A stretch of DNA of 64,000 bases from Takakia lepidozioides (GCA_030704615.1 CM060734.1:18416001-18480000); one strand, 5' to 3'. Shown: positions 1-12,660, counted from the stretch's first letter. Notes: a model not told the origin generated them from the letters alone. Program-made: numbers and translations.

Positions 1-2693
1 CCTTGTTGGAAGTGCAGGTGAAGGAGAGGATTATAACATACTGTTAGATCACACTTTGCACCTGACTTCCCAGCAAAGCAGTGGAGCATCAACCTCGGTG
101 TGTTGGAGTTACCTTCACTGATTGACCATGGTTACTAGCTTCTTTGCATTGATTGGTCCTCTATCCATGGATGTGATTGGCCTTCACTGTTCTCCCACAG
201 CATCCCAAATATGAGATGAAATTGAGCTTTGCAATCGTTTGTGGCTGATGGCAGGAACCCATTAACTATGATGCGATAAACACTGTGGAAAAGCTTGTGA
301 AGGAGTTCAAGTTCTCAGCTAAGGCTGTTGAAAGAGCTGTGAAATGCTGTCGTAAGTGCCTGCACCCGGCTTGGTATTAGCTCAACTTCCACATTCTGAA
401 GTGAAAAAACTGATGTGTAGCATGACATTTGCAGACACCCCAGTGTGGAATGCACAGGAGAGCCAGATTGCTGATTTGATAGATTTTCTTCAGGCTCATG
501 GCGAAGAGCTGGAGAAAGTGAGTACCGTTTTACCTGTCTTAATATGTGTCTGCCCTAAGTGTTTGTGGGTCTTCCTGCAAGGTTGTATTTTGTCTCCTAC
601 AATATTGGTTGGAAGGGAGATATAATGTGTCATGTTGCCATTTTTTGTTCCTCTGGACATAAATCTGCTGCGTTTTCTTTTCTTTTGAGTTGTTTTTGTC
701 TTTGTTTTTGTGGTTCTACATTATAGTTGTACTTCGTCATTTGGATCTTTTGGATGTTTAAAAGTTCCCTCTTTCTGTTTTTCTCTCTTGGGGCCAATGG
801 CCACAAGGCTACGGTTAACAACGTCTTATGAGTACATTCTCTTGGGGGCTCCTCGTAGACATCTTTCACATTCTTTCTTTTTCTATGTCCCCTCTACTAC
901 CAAATCTCAGGCTGCTACTTTCTACCCTTTTAGAGAGAACTTGTTGGGAGCCCCATTGTCCTCTCTTGTTTTCTTCCTTGTCCCATAATCTCTTCAAGCT
1001 TCCTGTGGATGTTATGTCTTCTCTCTGTACATGAGCATTATGCATGTTCAGGAAGTATAATACTCTAGCGGATTGAGACCCTGCTGAGGTTAGTGTCAAG
1101 TGGGACTGTAGCTTCAGGGGGAAGGTGAAGGACAACTCAGACAGTCGCTCTCATCATCCTTTCTTTCTATGTATTTCTTTGTTTGCTACCCATCCTTGTC
1201 CCGCTTTTGGATTGCTGTGGATGTTATTGCATTCAGGTCTTGATCTTCTTTCATGTACACTTTCTGTATGTGCTATTTTTCTTACAAGGGGGTTTCTGTT
1301 TGAATGACAGGATGTGGACGCCATTGCAGGTATTTGGCAAGATGATTGCTGGGTGAGGGGAGAATTGGCAGAGACAATAGCAAGGAAAAGGGGGAAGCAC
1401 AAGGTTATGGAGTGGCTTGGCGATGCTAGAATTTCAAATTATAAGCAAGGGAAAAAGGTTCGCTTATCTGAACAGTTTCAAATAATAGAGAAGCATAAAG
1501 GAGCTACAGGATTTGGACTTCCTGGAGAGCAAGTTCAGCCACGAGTCCTCAGTGATGACATTAGAGGCGCACCCTTCTTCTACTTCGAGAATGTTGCAAG
1601 TATGCCAAACGACGAATGGGCTAGGATCCGAAGGCATCTATTCGACATAGAACCCGAGTTTGTAGATTCTCTACATTTTTCAGCATGCAGACGGCCCCGA
1701 GGTTATATCCATAATCTTCCAATTGAAGGAAGGGTGAAAGTTCTGCCTGATCCTCCAATGACTATTCAAGAGCTTATGCCGCAAACTCGAGCGTTTTGGC
1801 CTCACTGGGACAATCGCACCAAGTTGAACTGCATCAGCACCAAGAAGGGTTCAGAATTCTTATCCAAGAAGTTGGACTTGCGAGCCACCTTAGAGTCTGG
1901 AAACATGGATGACCCTGTGAAGCAAAAAGAAATCATGAAATGGTGCAGAAGGTGGAATCTGGTGTGGACAGCTCCCAACATTCCTACACCCATCTCAGAG
2001 AACGAGATTGAGGTATGTGCCAGGCCCATCCATATTTCAGATACCCACTGTATGTGTATAGAGCAGTTTATTCCTATATTTGTAGTGAGCAAGAGCCGGC
2101 ACCTATTTTCCATCAGAAGTCATCCATTGAACTAACATTGTACCATTTTAATCTGTCACTGTGATCAGACATGTTTGGGGTTTGATAGGGATCACACGCG
2201 GGCAAACTTCAATTCAAGTGCACGGTTTGCAGCGTTGGGGAACAGCTTCTCTGTATACACAGTTGCGTTTCACTTCTCAGTGCTACGACAACTCTACCCA
2301 GGTGGCATCAAGGTGCTATCGCTATTTTCAGGGATTGGGGGGGCAGAGATAGCCCTCCACAAGTTAGGCATAAAGCTCAAGGTAGTTGTTTCTATTGAGA
2401 TCATTGAAGGTACCCGTCGTTGCATTCAGGCTTGGTGGGCAGCCAGCAAGCAGACCGGTGTTCTCGACCAGAGTTTTCATGATGTAACCTCCCTGAGACG
2501 GGGAGATTTATTGAACCTTGTTAGGAAGTACAATGGGTTCGATTTGATTGTTGGGGGCAGTCCGTGTAATAATCTGTCTGGAAACAACCATGTCACCCGC
2601 ACTGGGTTGGAGGGAAAGCACTCCAGTGTTTTTTTCGAGTTCTCACGGGTTGTCTCAACCGTCCGTGAGTTTATGGGGGCAGGCCAGACATAG
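1..2693 (+). CDS. DRM: DRM-type de novo DNA cytosine methyltransferase, 3' part of gene
   Basis: Plant DRM enzymes carry out de novo cytosine-5 methylation in the nucleus, guided by small RNAs, with S-adenosylmethionine as donor. Four exons join in phase: 255-351, 435-517, 1311-2012 and 2169-2693 (stop TAG). Nucleotides 2-97 are probably the end of a further exon with donor GT at 98. Exons 255-351 and 435-517 look like UBA-type helices (NYDAINTVEKLVKEF; SQIADLIDFLQAHGEELEK). The catalytic part is permuted as in DRM2: ENVASMP and RRPRGYIHNLP come first, then GFDRDHTR and ALGNSFSVYTVA, then the SAM loop VLSLFSGIGGAEIALHKL and finally the catalytic loop VGGSPCNNLSG with its cysteine. The end (HSSVFFEFSRVV plus about 12 residues) matches DRM2 in length. 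The 5' end lies outside the window. No frame lesion was found, so the gene is probably functional. Confidence 0.93.
784..847 (+). mobile_element. 44-bp LINE 3' stub with 10-bp target duplication
   Basis: Positions 794-837 match the last 44 bases of the LINE at 54.0-57.0 kb (shared ATGGCCACAAGGCTACGG and CGTCTTATGAGTACA). They are bracketed by the direct repeat TCTCTTGGGG at 784-793 and 838-847. This is the signature of a target-primed insertion that was 5'-truncated almost at once. It sits in the intron between the DRM exons ending at 517 and starting at 1311. Confidence 0.8.
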
Positions 2694-3929
2694 CTTGCTG
2701 CTGTCCAGGTTTTTTGAGGCTGGACATTTCTCTCTATATGTGTCTGTCTCTGAACAATGTATGATGAGTACATTCTATGTGTCTGTTTCTTTGCCCTGTT
2801 TGGAAATTTATGTCATGGTGGTGAGGTCAAAGCACATTGCCAATGCATTTCTGTACAAGGGGGCTTCTTGGCGACCATAATTACAAATAGGTCATGGCTG
2901 CAATTATTAAGAGTCCTATTTCTCATCTTCGTATGTGTTTGAAGATCTTCAGGCTGTCCACTGACAAATTCAATCAATTCGAAGCTTGGCTGATTTTGAG
3001 GAGATAATGCAAGAAGGTAATGCAAGAGTGCGATCTCTGACAGCACAGTATGCTGGTTTCTGGTATGTTAGTTGGTGTGCATATATATGTCTATGTTCAT
3101 TTGCCACGTCAATTCATTTATTTGTCACTCAAAAGTAAAAAAAACCGGGATCGATTGGAAGTTACAAATGACTAGTTACAACAGACATGGTAGTTGGATC
3201 AGACATCCAATGATTGGAGTGGTAACAGAGACAGAGACGCGTCAACGACTGCTCATCAATTATTGCGATTATTACTGAGTCACCACGTGGCGTAACCAGG
3301 CCAACCGCCCGTGTGTATGACCTTTTGGGCTGACTTTGACTTTTCCATCCGCATGAGTGGAGTGACTCGCCGGACCGCTGTGACACATGGACGCGGACGC
3401 GGATGCGGACGACGATGTGGCGGCGCCGTGACGAGCAACACTGCTGCCACGTGTCCACGGCCCGGGACGCCATGTGGTAGTCGACCACATAACTTGCAGT
3501 GCTACATGCCTAGTGGCAACTGCGACTGCGAAAGTCGGTGCAACTACTGCTTTACTACTTTAAATGAAGTGCTCGAAATTACTTGAACAATCATTCATAA
3601 TGGTTCATGCTTTGAAGTTTTGGTGTTTGTAGTGAGCCGACTAGTACATACGCATGTAATGCCATACAAGAGAACTAATCATGTCATTAGAAATGCGAAA
3701 ACGATGAAAGACATGCCTAGAAACAAAATGAAATGAAATGAAACAAAATGGTACTTTATTACATCTGTGGAAAGCTCAAAGAGCTTATGGAACAAAATGA
3801 AAAAACCAAAGTAAAAAAGCAACCCAAAGCTATTACTGCTCTGGGGATTGCCTAAGGGTCAAAGCCTCGTGCAGGTAAGCTGCCAAGCAATTGTGATCCT
3901 CATAATGCAAGACTCAGTGGCAAATTGAG
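2694..3929. other. Intergenic DNA downstream of DRM
   Basis: No recognisable gene. It would include the DRM 3' untranslated region. A GC-rich patch at about 3280-3480 contains short CGCGGACGCGGA-like repeats. From 3720 the DNA is A/T-rich with AAATGAAATG runs. Confidence 0.5.
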
Positions 3930-4640
3930 TCCCATGGAATAGACCATCTATGGACCCACACTCTATCTTTGCTCCTTCAGCTACCCATGCCTCTGCACAA
4001 ATCATGCATTCATCATTGCCTTGCTGCTAGTAGCTGACAATGACAGCCTAAATTTATTCTAGGAAACACCCAACTCAGCTTATCATACTAGTTCCTATGC
4101 TGAATTGCGTCTGCTACTCTTTGAAATGTAACATGCATTCACCTTTCTGCCTCCCATCATTGACTGGGGTCAAAAAAATATTCATTCCACAACTTCTCCT
4201 CATCTCTGTTACTTGTTTTTTGATACTTTCCTATTGTCACATTGGCAGTATCGTGTCAAAGTCACTCTAAACTAGATTCACTCAACCAGCTCACTTGCAT
4301 AATTCAACATGGAAATTAGGGCCGATTCTGATAAGAGGGAAAAACAGGGTGAAATGTGCTGAAGAAGATGTCTTCATTAGTAGTGCCTGATTTTATCCTT
4401 GTGCCGCTGCTGCCAGTTGACCATCTACCCATGTAGGTTTTTTGTAGCTATTCGTCCATAGGGAATCATAGGTAATCTTGTGCTTGAAATCTGGCCCTCT
4501 TGGAGGAATCTGGACCAACACTCTATCCCTGCTCCTTCAGCTATCCATGCCTCTGCACAAATCATGCATACATCCTTGCCTTGCTGCAATGATAGCCTAG
4601 AATTCTTCCAGCAAGCACCCCAACCATACTTATCACACTA
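3930..4640 (-). repeat. Diverged copies of PPR-gene flanking sequence
   Basis: Positions 4384-4600 are a diverged copy of 20180-20400, with shared blocks around GACCATCTACCCATG and CTATCCATGCCTCTGCAC. A shorter second copy lies at about 3955-4030. At 20.2 kb this sequence lies just upstream of a PPR relic on the minus strand, so these are probably flanks of dispersed PPR copies. No open frame was found. The remainder up to 5042 shows nothing recognisable. Confidence 0.55.
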
Positions 4641-5042
4641 GCTCCTATGAACTGAGGACTCTTAGCCTATTCAACCTTGGCACTAGTACATGTTTTGATT
4701 TCCATGTATTAGTTGGGTGCTCATGCCAGTATGTACTGCATTCCACACCTCAGTTGAACCAAAGTAACCTTTAATGGTGGAAGGTAAGGGATTCCTTTTA
4801 ATTTGAGGCCTTGAGTCTGTTCTCTATAGGATAGGCCCAAGCAACCAAATCATATGAAAGAAACTGAATAGTAACGGTAGGATCTCCCTCCCAGTGTCTC
4901 GGACTAGTCTATGTTCCTGGTTCAGCAATCACATGCAGCGAACCAAGTTTTAAAAAGTTCAACCCAAGCTAGTTGACAAATATCCATCTTTTCTAGGTAC
5001 CAAACTGGAATGGAACATATAAGTAAAGAGCAGTGGAAGCAC

Positions 5043-6006
5043 CTGAGGTTGAAGGGAGGGCATATCGGGTGTCAATCTCTCCCCACTCATCACCTGCGAA
5101 AGATCCATCTTCCTTTTGCAAACTGCCAATATCTGTGCCCATCTGAATCAAGGACGTCAGAATTACGAGATTTGTACTAATCTTGATGACAAGTCTTGAA
5201 CCTGGTCTGGAATCCTACGTGCCCTGGCCCCTTCATCTCCATATCTCTCACTGTCATCTTTGTTGTTAAAAGAGGATATCCCAGATTTCATTTCCTATTT
5301 TGGGCCAAAAATGGAAAACTCGTCGTGCCCAACCCTACAGGTGCACCATATCCAGAGTCAAAATGGGAAGATACATGAAGCAATTATGTCCGCATCAACT
5401 ACGTGAAGTTTGTCGAACAGCGCCAATATGTGTACTGCATTGATGCTGTAGAGAATGTGCGGATCATGCCCATGATCCCCCCAAAACCACCTACACAGAA
5501 CCATCATGCTTTTATAGGCATACTTGCAATCATCAAACATATCAGACTGATGTAATGTGTCATCCTTGTTACTCTACAGAGCACTATAGTGTCCACCTTG
5601 TTACTCATGTAATTTAACCAAGATATAGCCTGGATAATTCCACTCAGTGAATCGCTGCAGTTGTAATTCCTGCCCATTGAGTTTGAACTTCTCAAATGAT
5701 CCCATCATGACTGTTGTGATCCATAAATCAATCACTCTTCAATATTAACCAAATTATGGGGTTAACCATGGCTGGTGCAGATACACATGAAAGAAAGACG
5801 AATTGGGGGTGAAACATCTCAACGAGGGAGAGAGAGTTAACTTGACTCATCCTGGCATTTTAGAAGCCAGGCCACAATTTCATTGGCGTCCATGTCTTCA
5901 AGGCAGCCGATGATGTCCATTGCAATGAGCCCCCAGTATGCCCCACTCATGCGAAGGTGCTCCATTACCAGCCCTCCACAAGCAGCCCAGAAAACATTAT
6001 TGATGG
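5043..6006 (-). pseudogene. RGTB: Rab geranylgeranyltransferase beta subunit, 5'-half relic
   Basis: The beta subunit of Rab geranylgeranyltransferase helps attach geranylgeranyl groups to Rab GTPases in the cytosol. Three exons are readable on the minus strand. Exon ~6006-5842 reads VMEHLRMSGAYWGL...IVAWLLKCQDES. Exon 5490-5375 reads GHDPHILYSINAVHILALFD. Exon 5132-5043 reads IGSLQKEDGSFAGDEWGEID. They follow the plant protein in order and the splice sites are sensible. The frame from the first to the second exon fails by one base in a G run (about 5479-5484), and nothing after the DTR residues of the third exon is found downstream. The later half of the enzyme, with most zinc and substrate residues, is absent. 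This is a truncated, frameshifted relic rather than a working gene. Confidence 0.8.
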
Positions 6007-6189
6007 AGCTTAAGGGATGATAAGGGACTGCTCAAAACATGGAAGGAAATAGACCAGACATAGGCCTCCACAAGCATGTGAAAAGAACCTGTAAATGGGC
6101 CAGTGGAACTTCATAATTGGTACTCAATGAGAAAATGAAACAACAAAGACAGAAGCATTAACGAGTTTTGCCTCATGTGCAATCCGGGT

Positions 6190-7765
6190 GATATTTGCAG
6201 GTCCTGCCATCACTATGCTCCATGACACCACATTGCATACAGCCCCTTAGCTGCCCAACACTCCCTTTGCATCCTTTGTATACCCACACTTGACATACAT
6301 GTCCACCAGGGCAGCTTTCAGAATGACATCTGATACAATCACTACAGCTGTGACGATGCCACCGTGGACCTCTTCTCCATTTTCAGGGCTGCCAAGCTTG
6401 CACATGTGCTCAGTTGAGGTCTCCAAAACCTCCCTCCGCTGCCCATGCCGCTGCCTATCAGATGCTTTGGGTAGCAAGAACAATTTTCCCTGGCCAACAT
6501 TGAATATGTGGATGTCTATGCATGGACTTTTCACAACAATGCAGCCAATGAATGGATTGGTTACCGGTTGTGTTCAGAATGACATCTAGTACAATTCCAG
6601 CTTTGATGTTATCCCCATGCATCTCTTTGCCCTTGTCCAGGGCTCGGTGCACCCACATTTTGCATACATGTCCACCAGGGTATTGTTCAGAATGACATTT
6701 GTACAATTCCAGCTCTGAAGATGTCGCCATGGACCTCTTTCCCCTTTTCCAGAGCTGACAGGGTAGTGTTCAGAATGACATTTGGTACAATTCCAGCTTT
6801 GATGATATCCCCATGCACCTCTTTGTCCTTGTCCAGGGCTCGATGCATCCACATTTTGCATACATGTCCACCAGGGTATGGTTCAGAATGACATTTGGTA
6901 CAATTCCAGCTCTGAAGATGTCGCCATGGACCTCTTTCCCCTTTTCAAGAGCTGCTAGGGTAGTGTTCATAATGATACTTGGTACAATTCTAGCTTTGAT
7001 GATATCCCTATGCACCTCTTAGCCCTTGTCCAGGGCTCGATGCACCCACATTTTGCATACATGTCCACCAGGGGTATGGTTCATAATGATATTTGGTACA
7101 ATTCCAGCTCTGAAGATGTCGCCATGGACCTCTTTCCCCTTTTCCAGAGCTGCCAGGGTAGTGTTCAAAATGACATTTGGTACAATTCCAGCTTTGATGA
7201 TATCCCCATGCACCTCTTTGCCCTTGTCCAGGGCTCGATGCACCCACATTTTGCATACATGTCCACCAGGGTATTGTTCAGAATGACATTTGGTACAATT
7301 CCAGCTCTGAAGATGTCGCCATGGACCTCTTTCCCCTTTTCCAGAGCTGCCAGGGTAGTGTTCAGAATGACATTTGGTACAATTCCAGCTTTGATGATAT
7401 ACCCATGCACCTCTTTGCCCTTGTCCAGGGCTCGATGCACCCACATTTTGCATACATGTCCACCAGGGTATGGTTGAGAATGACATCTGGTACAACTCGA
7501 GCTCTGAAGATGTTGCCAGCATGGACCTCTTTCCCATTTTCCAGAGCTGCCAGGGCAGTGTTCATAATTTCATTTGGTACAATTCCAGCTTTGATGATAT
7601 CCCCATGCACCTCTTTGCCCTTGTCCAAGGCTGCCAGGCTTGCACAAGCATTGCAAATGCACACAAACATGATGTGGCCAGGCTTCACCCCTTCCCCCAT
7701 CATTTGATCATAGGTCTCCAAAGCCTCCATCCCATGTCCCTGTTGTGCATACCCTGCAAGCAACG
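6190..7765 (-). repeat. Tandem array of ~197-bp units derived from a PPR gene
   Basis: On the minus strand each unit encodes pieces such as LDKGKEVHGDIIKAGIVPNV, LEKGKEVHGDIFRAGIVPNV and LVDMYAKCGCIE, which are hallmarks of plant PPR proteins (organelle RNA binding). Six copies of one marker (CTTTGATG) occur at 6601, 6797, 6994, 7192, 7389 and 7589, a period of 196-200 bp. Each unit holds an A half (ending in the MYAKCG block) and a shorter B half. Most periods are not multiples of three, so the frame rotates from unit to unit and no continuous protein is possible. The unit nearest 7763 continues into MLAGYAQQGHGMEALETYDQ, a normal PPR stretch, which shows the source. A more degenerate PPR portion lies at 6190-6580. 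Confidence 0.85.
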
Positions 7766-7960
7766 ACGCAATGGCGTGAGCGTTGCGCGTGAGCGCGCGA
7801 GCGTACGCTCACGCAGGAGTGACGTGGCGTGAGCGTACGCTCACGCCAGCTGACGTTGCGTGAGCCTGCACCCACGCTGACGTGGCGTGAGCGTCATGTC
7901 AGCATGCTGATGTGGCGGCAAATGATGACGTGGCACTGTCCGTCATCTGCCACGTCAGCA
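7766..7960. repeat. GCGTGAGC hairpin cluster
   Basis: Interleaved GCGTGAGCG/CGCTCACGC and TGACGTGGC/GCCACGTCA words. Positions 7826-7847 are a perfect 22-bp palindrome centred on GCGTACGC. The cluster separates the PPR array from the MULE copy. The same words recur at 19451-19498, 21321-21388, about 28770 and about 41785. Confidence 0.75.
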
Positions 7961-10900
7961 TTAACATGCGCCGCCTATAACCGAGGATGGTCCTATGACT
8001 GTGGAATTAATGCAGGGAATCTTGCCTAAATAGAATCAAGACTACCATGAGGCCTACAATTGTAGCATCCAACATTGTGCAATTACAAATGCTTGTTTCA
8101 CTTTTACAATTACGAGGACGAGAAAATATCCTCACAAAGTGTGCGCCATAGAGGCTGCCACGGGAAGACCTTCCTCCCTCCTCAAATAACAATGAGAGTT
8201 AGGATCATCTTCAAAAGATGATTGTAGTGCATAGCGACAGCAAGAGATGTAGACTTCGAACGGTGCACTGACAAATGTGTTTTTAAAAGTTGTCACTCAG
8301 AGCTCACTCCGTATAGTTGGAGGCCATATCATTGCACCGCCGACGAATTGATGTGAATTACACATTTCAAATCATGGTCATCCACATACCACATTGCATA
8401 GTTGATGCTACCCATGTGTTGTATCCCGCTACAATAGAGTATCGACCTCGTTGAAACTCATAGTGGCCTGGTGAATGAAGTTGTCACGTTTGGGATCGCA
8501 AACCATCATCTTCAAAAATATGAAATACAAATGTTTGCAGGGTATGAATTTACCTCTCTTGCCCAAACTGGTTGATAGCATATTCACAAAATCAGGACAT
8601 GTGCAATTGGGGAAATTGGAAACCGTGATGTCGTAGGTCCTGTCATGAACAACATATGTGGAAGTGATGATTGTGAATACCATATCCTGGATCGGGTACT
8701 TCCATGGTGCTTCCAACACGAACTTGGAGCATTCTTGCGGACTCCACTTTGCCAAAGTGTTCAGCGGTTGGAGGGAAACGCCGAACGAGCTTTCCATCTC
8801 GTTTGGTTGGCCACAAGTCAGGATTTGCCGGGGGGACCCGGAAGGACGCAGAAGTAGTAGCACATGCATGGAGTTGGGGTTGTCTCGCAAGGGAAAAGCC
8901 TGCCTCCTCCAGCATTTCAATCTCCTGAAATCTGAGATGTGTTCTCACCTTCACGGGCCAAACGGTTGGAGGAGATGGCTTCATCACTACGGAAGGACGC
9001 ACAGTTCCATGCACACATCTGGCACAATCATCTGCGCAGAACCAGAACTTGTGGTTCTTGGCTTCTGGTTGACCGTATGGACGCATCAAACCCGTGAAAG
9101 TCGGAGCAGGAGTTCGGGCACCACCTCTGGATATAGATGAAGTGCACTTCTCAAAATTAGTTGCCCTGATCGCTGTACATTTCACACGAGACCCTACACT
9201 TGTACGTTCTATGTACCAAATGTGGTCGGGGCATGCGGACTCAAGCACATCAAGGGGGTTGTTTCTCTCCTGCACCATTTCAGTGGCACTGTTTGATGCT
9301 GGAGCTTGCCGTCGTGTTGGAGGTTCCTCCACAATGGAGATTCCGGACATGGAGCTGTCATGCAGGGGAACACGAGGCTTCGAGAAGTTATCACGGTCTG
9401 CCCTGTGCGAATCGGAATCCGAACCAGGTGGAGTGTTCAATTTCCTCTTACAGGAGCCGAATCTCTCATCCCCTTCAAGATGTGGAACTCTAGAAACAAG
9501 TGGCGTTCCCTGGGCATACATGCTCACCGCCCGTGCTATCTTGATTGGATCCCCAGATCTGTTTGCAGCACGCAACATCAACTCCCATTTGTCCGGACCC
9601 TTGCCACCAACCCCACCTCGCAAGAAATCACGGTATCGGGTTTGTTGTTGCAAGGCACGTATCAAATCATCTGTTGTTGCCACATACAAATCCCGACCTC
9701 GTTTCCCAGACTGCTGCAACCATGCGTTGTGCACAGGAAAACAACATAAAGAAAGCAAGGAGACAATAAAATGGAAAGTAAATGTATGAATAAAGCAAGA
9801 AATATAAACCTCGTACCACTGCCATGGTTGCTCCCCACTGTCTATACCGGAAGTGCCAAAACGCCAGCCAATCTTCCAATGCTCTCATACTCTCAAGTGA
9901 TGCAGCTCCAGAAGAGAACCACCAGGCACGAATTGTCTGGAACAAAGGGTCTGCCTCCTTCATTGTTCTAGCATCTTTGTACTCTTTGCACAATTTACGG
10001 TGCTGAGTCTGCATCTCTGGTTTGATGTCCGACTTTGTATGTTTTTCCTGAGATTGTGTCCAATGGAATAGACATGTACGCTCTCTTCATCGCATTGGCA
10101 CTTTTGGGTCACCCGATCCGAAGACAATACGAACAGCATTGAAATTTGCTTGAGCACTATCCGCCATGAAACCTGTGAAATTTGGAGATGGCAGCCCATG
10201 GCAGCCCATGACACGTATCAGGGAATTCCACATGAGCTTCTGGGATTCGTATCCTCGGATTGCATGTCACAAATTGCAATTGTCATAACTCGTTGGTACA
10301 CTGGATCGTAGACATGACAAGCCATTGTCGTCCAATCCTTCACTCGTTTCACATGATCAAACATAAGAAAACAGTTCTGCAAGTCCCCAGTCTTCTGCAT
10401 CCGCTTCACGAGGCTAACCCCACTGCCCTCCCCAACAGTCGACATTTTGAATGGCACCTTGACCTGGGAATACATTGTCCTGGATGTAATCGTACTTGCT
10501 CACTCGTTTCAACTCCAAAATGTTGTCTATGTAGCCTCTGATACCAGAGCCCATTCTTAATGCATTGATCTGATGCCGGTGAACTCAAAGTGGAGAAATG
10601 ATCCATGACCAGGTCCAATGCTGCACCGTCAAGTTTAGTCCCCACAGAATCCCCTTCACTCAAAATATGGCTTTCCAAGAAGGACTTGCTTGCGCCAAGA
10701 GCAATTGCAGATGTTGTTGCGGATGGGTTTCTCCCGAACTCCTGTTTAATCAACCTCGATACTGTCTCAACACTCTCCCTGTAATCCCCCTTCGAGACAG
10801 GATGGTTATGGAATCCGAAATGCACACAAGCTCTTGTCATTGTTTTCAAACGGTGGACAACATAGTACATTCTTGCTCCGCAGAGCGCCAAGCAGGATGA

Positions 10901-11806
10901 CACAAGTTTGCAGAATTTGCAGACGAAAGTGTTTGCCGGTGGTGGGGCAGTCCCAGGCTGAAATGGATTTTCCGCCAGACCCTCCCATTCGCTTTGATTA
11001 TGAACCCCAGACTGAAGAAAGAAAGTGTCTACAATTCAAATTATCACACCTAAGGTGTCCATTGCAAACTGTTCTCCTGAAAACAAGCTTGTCATCATTC
11101 TGAATATTGGATGTTTTTGTTCTGCACCACGGGTGCCCGTCGTGTTTCTTGTCCATTCCATGCATCATGATTGTTACACCTCCAACTCGCGGAGGAGGAG
11201 GCAGCTCGAATAGGATATCGCCATCAAAAGTCTCTGGCAAGAACTTCACAGGCACCTGCTTCAAAGATTCCCAATCAATTCCTCGCAACTCACTTTTGAA
11301 TCCAGCCATTCCTCCCATCGCCCGTAGTTTTGGAATGACACTACAAATCTCTTCTTCATCAGCTTCTCCAACCACAGTAGGAAGGACTGGATTTGGAATT
11401 TCACTTATGTCATCATCGGACGAATCCGAAAGCTCAACGATTGGAGTGGAGGACGTCTGTTCTTTTTTCACCACCACCTCCCTCTTGTCTTCAACGACCG
11501 AAGCAGCAGTCCGGGCGTCACATATGACCCAGGGACTTTCGCCGAGGCTCTCCAAGTACTCTGTATCGACCAGGGCGCACTCTCCACTGGCTGACATGAG
11601 CCGTCTCATCACGGTTTTGGAAAGAGTATTTCAACAACTTCCCTTTCAAATCGTACACCTCTTTCTCCAAAAAGATGGAGCCATTCTGAAGCTGAAACGG
11701 GTAGCCAAGACATGTTCCAGAACAATTGCAAATCCATTGTCAAGGACTTCCTGGGAGAACGGCACTGGTTTGTCGTCAGAGAAGAACTCCGCTTCAGAGG
11801 AAGCCA
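7961..11806 (-). pseudogene. MULE-type transposase with SWIM zinc finger, decayed copy 1
   Basis: On the minus strand a protein starts at about 11806 (MASSEAEFFSDDKPVPF). It continues through an acidic segment (VELSDSSDDDISEIPNPV), a Cys-rich patch (CNGHLRCDNLNCRHF, ~11020), a transposase core with HVYDPVYQRVMTIAICDMQS (~10290), the second acidic motif GFMADSAQANFNAVRIVFGS (~10130) and IRAWWFSSGAASLESMRALE (~9900). A linker follows, then a C-terminal SWIM finger (CTCPDFVN...PCKHLYFIFLK, ~8560-8620). MULE transposases cut and paste DNA, and SWIM fingers are common at their C-termini. Frameshifts interrupt the reading near 11690, 11600, 10990, 10500, 10255 and 8700, so the copy is dead. The region 7961-8436 is 3' flank shared with copy 2 at 28.8 kb. 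Terminal inverted repeats were not identified. Confidence 0.75.
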
Positions 11807-12660
11807 TCTTCCTTCCTCGCGTACGTTGATACCTTGCTATCGCAGACCTTCAGTGTAAATCGGTTTACTGATGTCTCCAGAACACAGTTGAAGAATGAGC
11901 AGAGAATATGGCGGAGGAAGCTCAGACGACGACTGTGCATATTCTGTTATTCCTTCCAGATATGCAGCCGTCCATTTTAATTACTTTTCTTGTGGGCCCA
12001 GTGGTCAGAGTATCCCTAGGAGCAATGTCGGCAGCTGTTAAACCGTTAATCAGAACCTCATCAATAAACACAATAACAAGCCGACTTCCTGGAAGCATGC
12101 CACAAGATCTGAGGGTGGGATTGCAGATTAAGTAAATGTATCTTTATACTACTACCAATGATCATGCGCACCTGGAAGTTCAAAATGTGAAACGAACGTG
12201 GGGTTGGCTAACAAGGATGACCGTGTATGATATCCCAAAATTTGTCATCAAACTCTCGTTCATTTTTTATATTTGTCTAAGACTGTGCGCCAAGATTTCT
12301 GGGATTCGCTGTTATTTTTAAATATTGAAACCGATTCTAATAAAGAACACGCCGTTTATTTTGGGCGACACACGTCAGACATCGATAACTGAATACGAAC
12401 AGCTGTACACTAATTGCTGGCATGTGCACTAATAAGGGAACGACTATGTGTAACGGTCACGCGAGAGGGAATCCGATGCTTCTAGAGACAAGCAACAACG
12501 CACGCAATCCCGCAAGAAATCGGGAGTCACTTCGTTTTTCTACTTTTCGCGCTTAGAGGGAGAGTGGTAGTCAAGCTGGAGAGGGTTCCTTCTACAATAC
12601 GAAAGAGAAGAAAGTCTCTTTATTTTACTTCTTAGAGAGAGACGCAGAGCAAGAGAGCAA
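11807..12660. other. Intergenic DNA upstream of the ParB-box/methyltransferase gene
   Basis: No open frame of note. Pyrimidine- and GA-rich DNA at 12530-12660, with a TTTATTTT stretch about 40 bp before the first ATG at 12661, could be a promoter/leader for the gene that follows. The upstream part may be the remaining 5' end of the MULE. Confidence 0.35.

Noticed and set aside
3300-3590. GC-rich plus-strand frame as a gene
   Set aside because: Composition-driven (CGCGGACGCGG repeats), no motif, and the opposite strand is equally open.
6190-7765. CRISPR-like array
   Set aside because: Units are ~197 bp, contiguous and PPR-derived. There are no short repeats with unique spacers and the genome is eukaryotic.
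9094-9789. 231-codon plus-strand frame
   Set aside because: Antisense shadow of the MULE transposase. The minus-strand frame has the paralogous protein at 29.4-30.3 kb.
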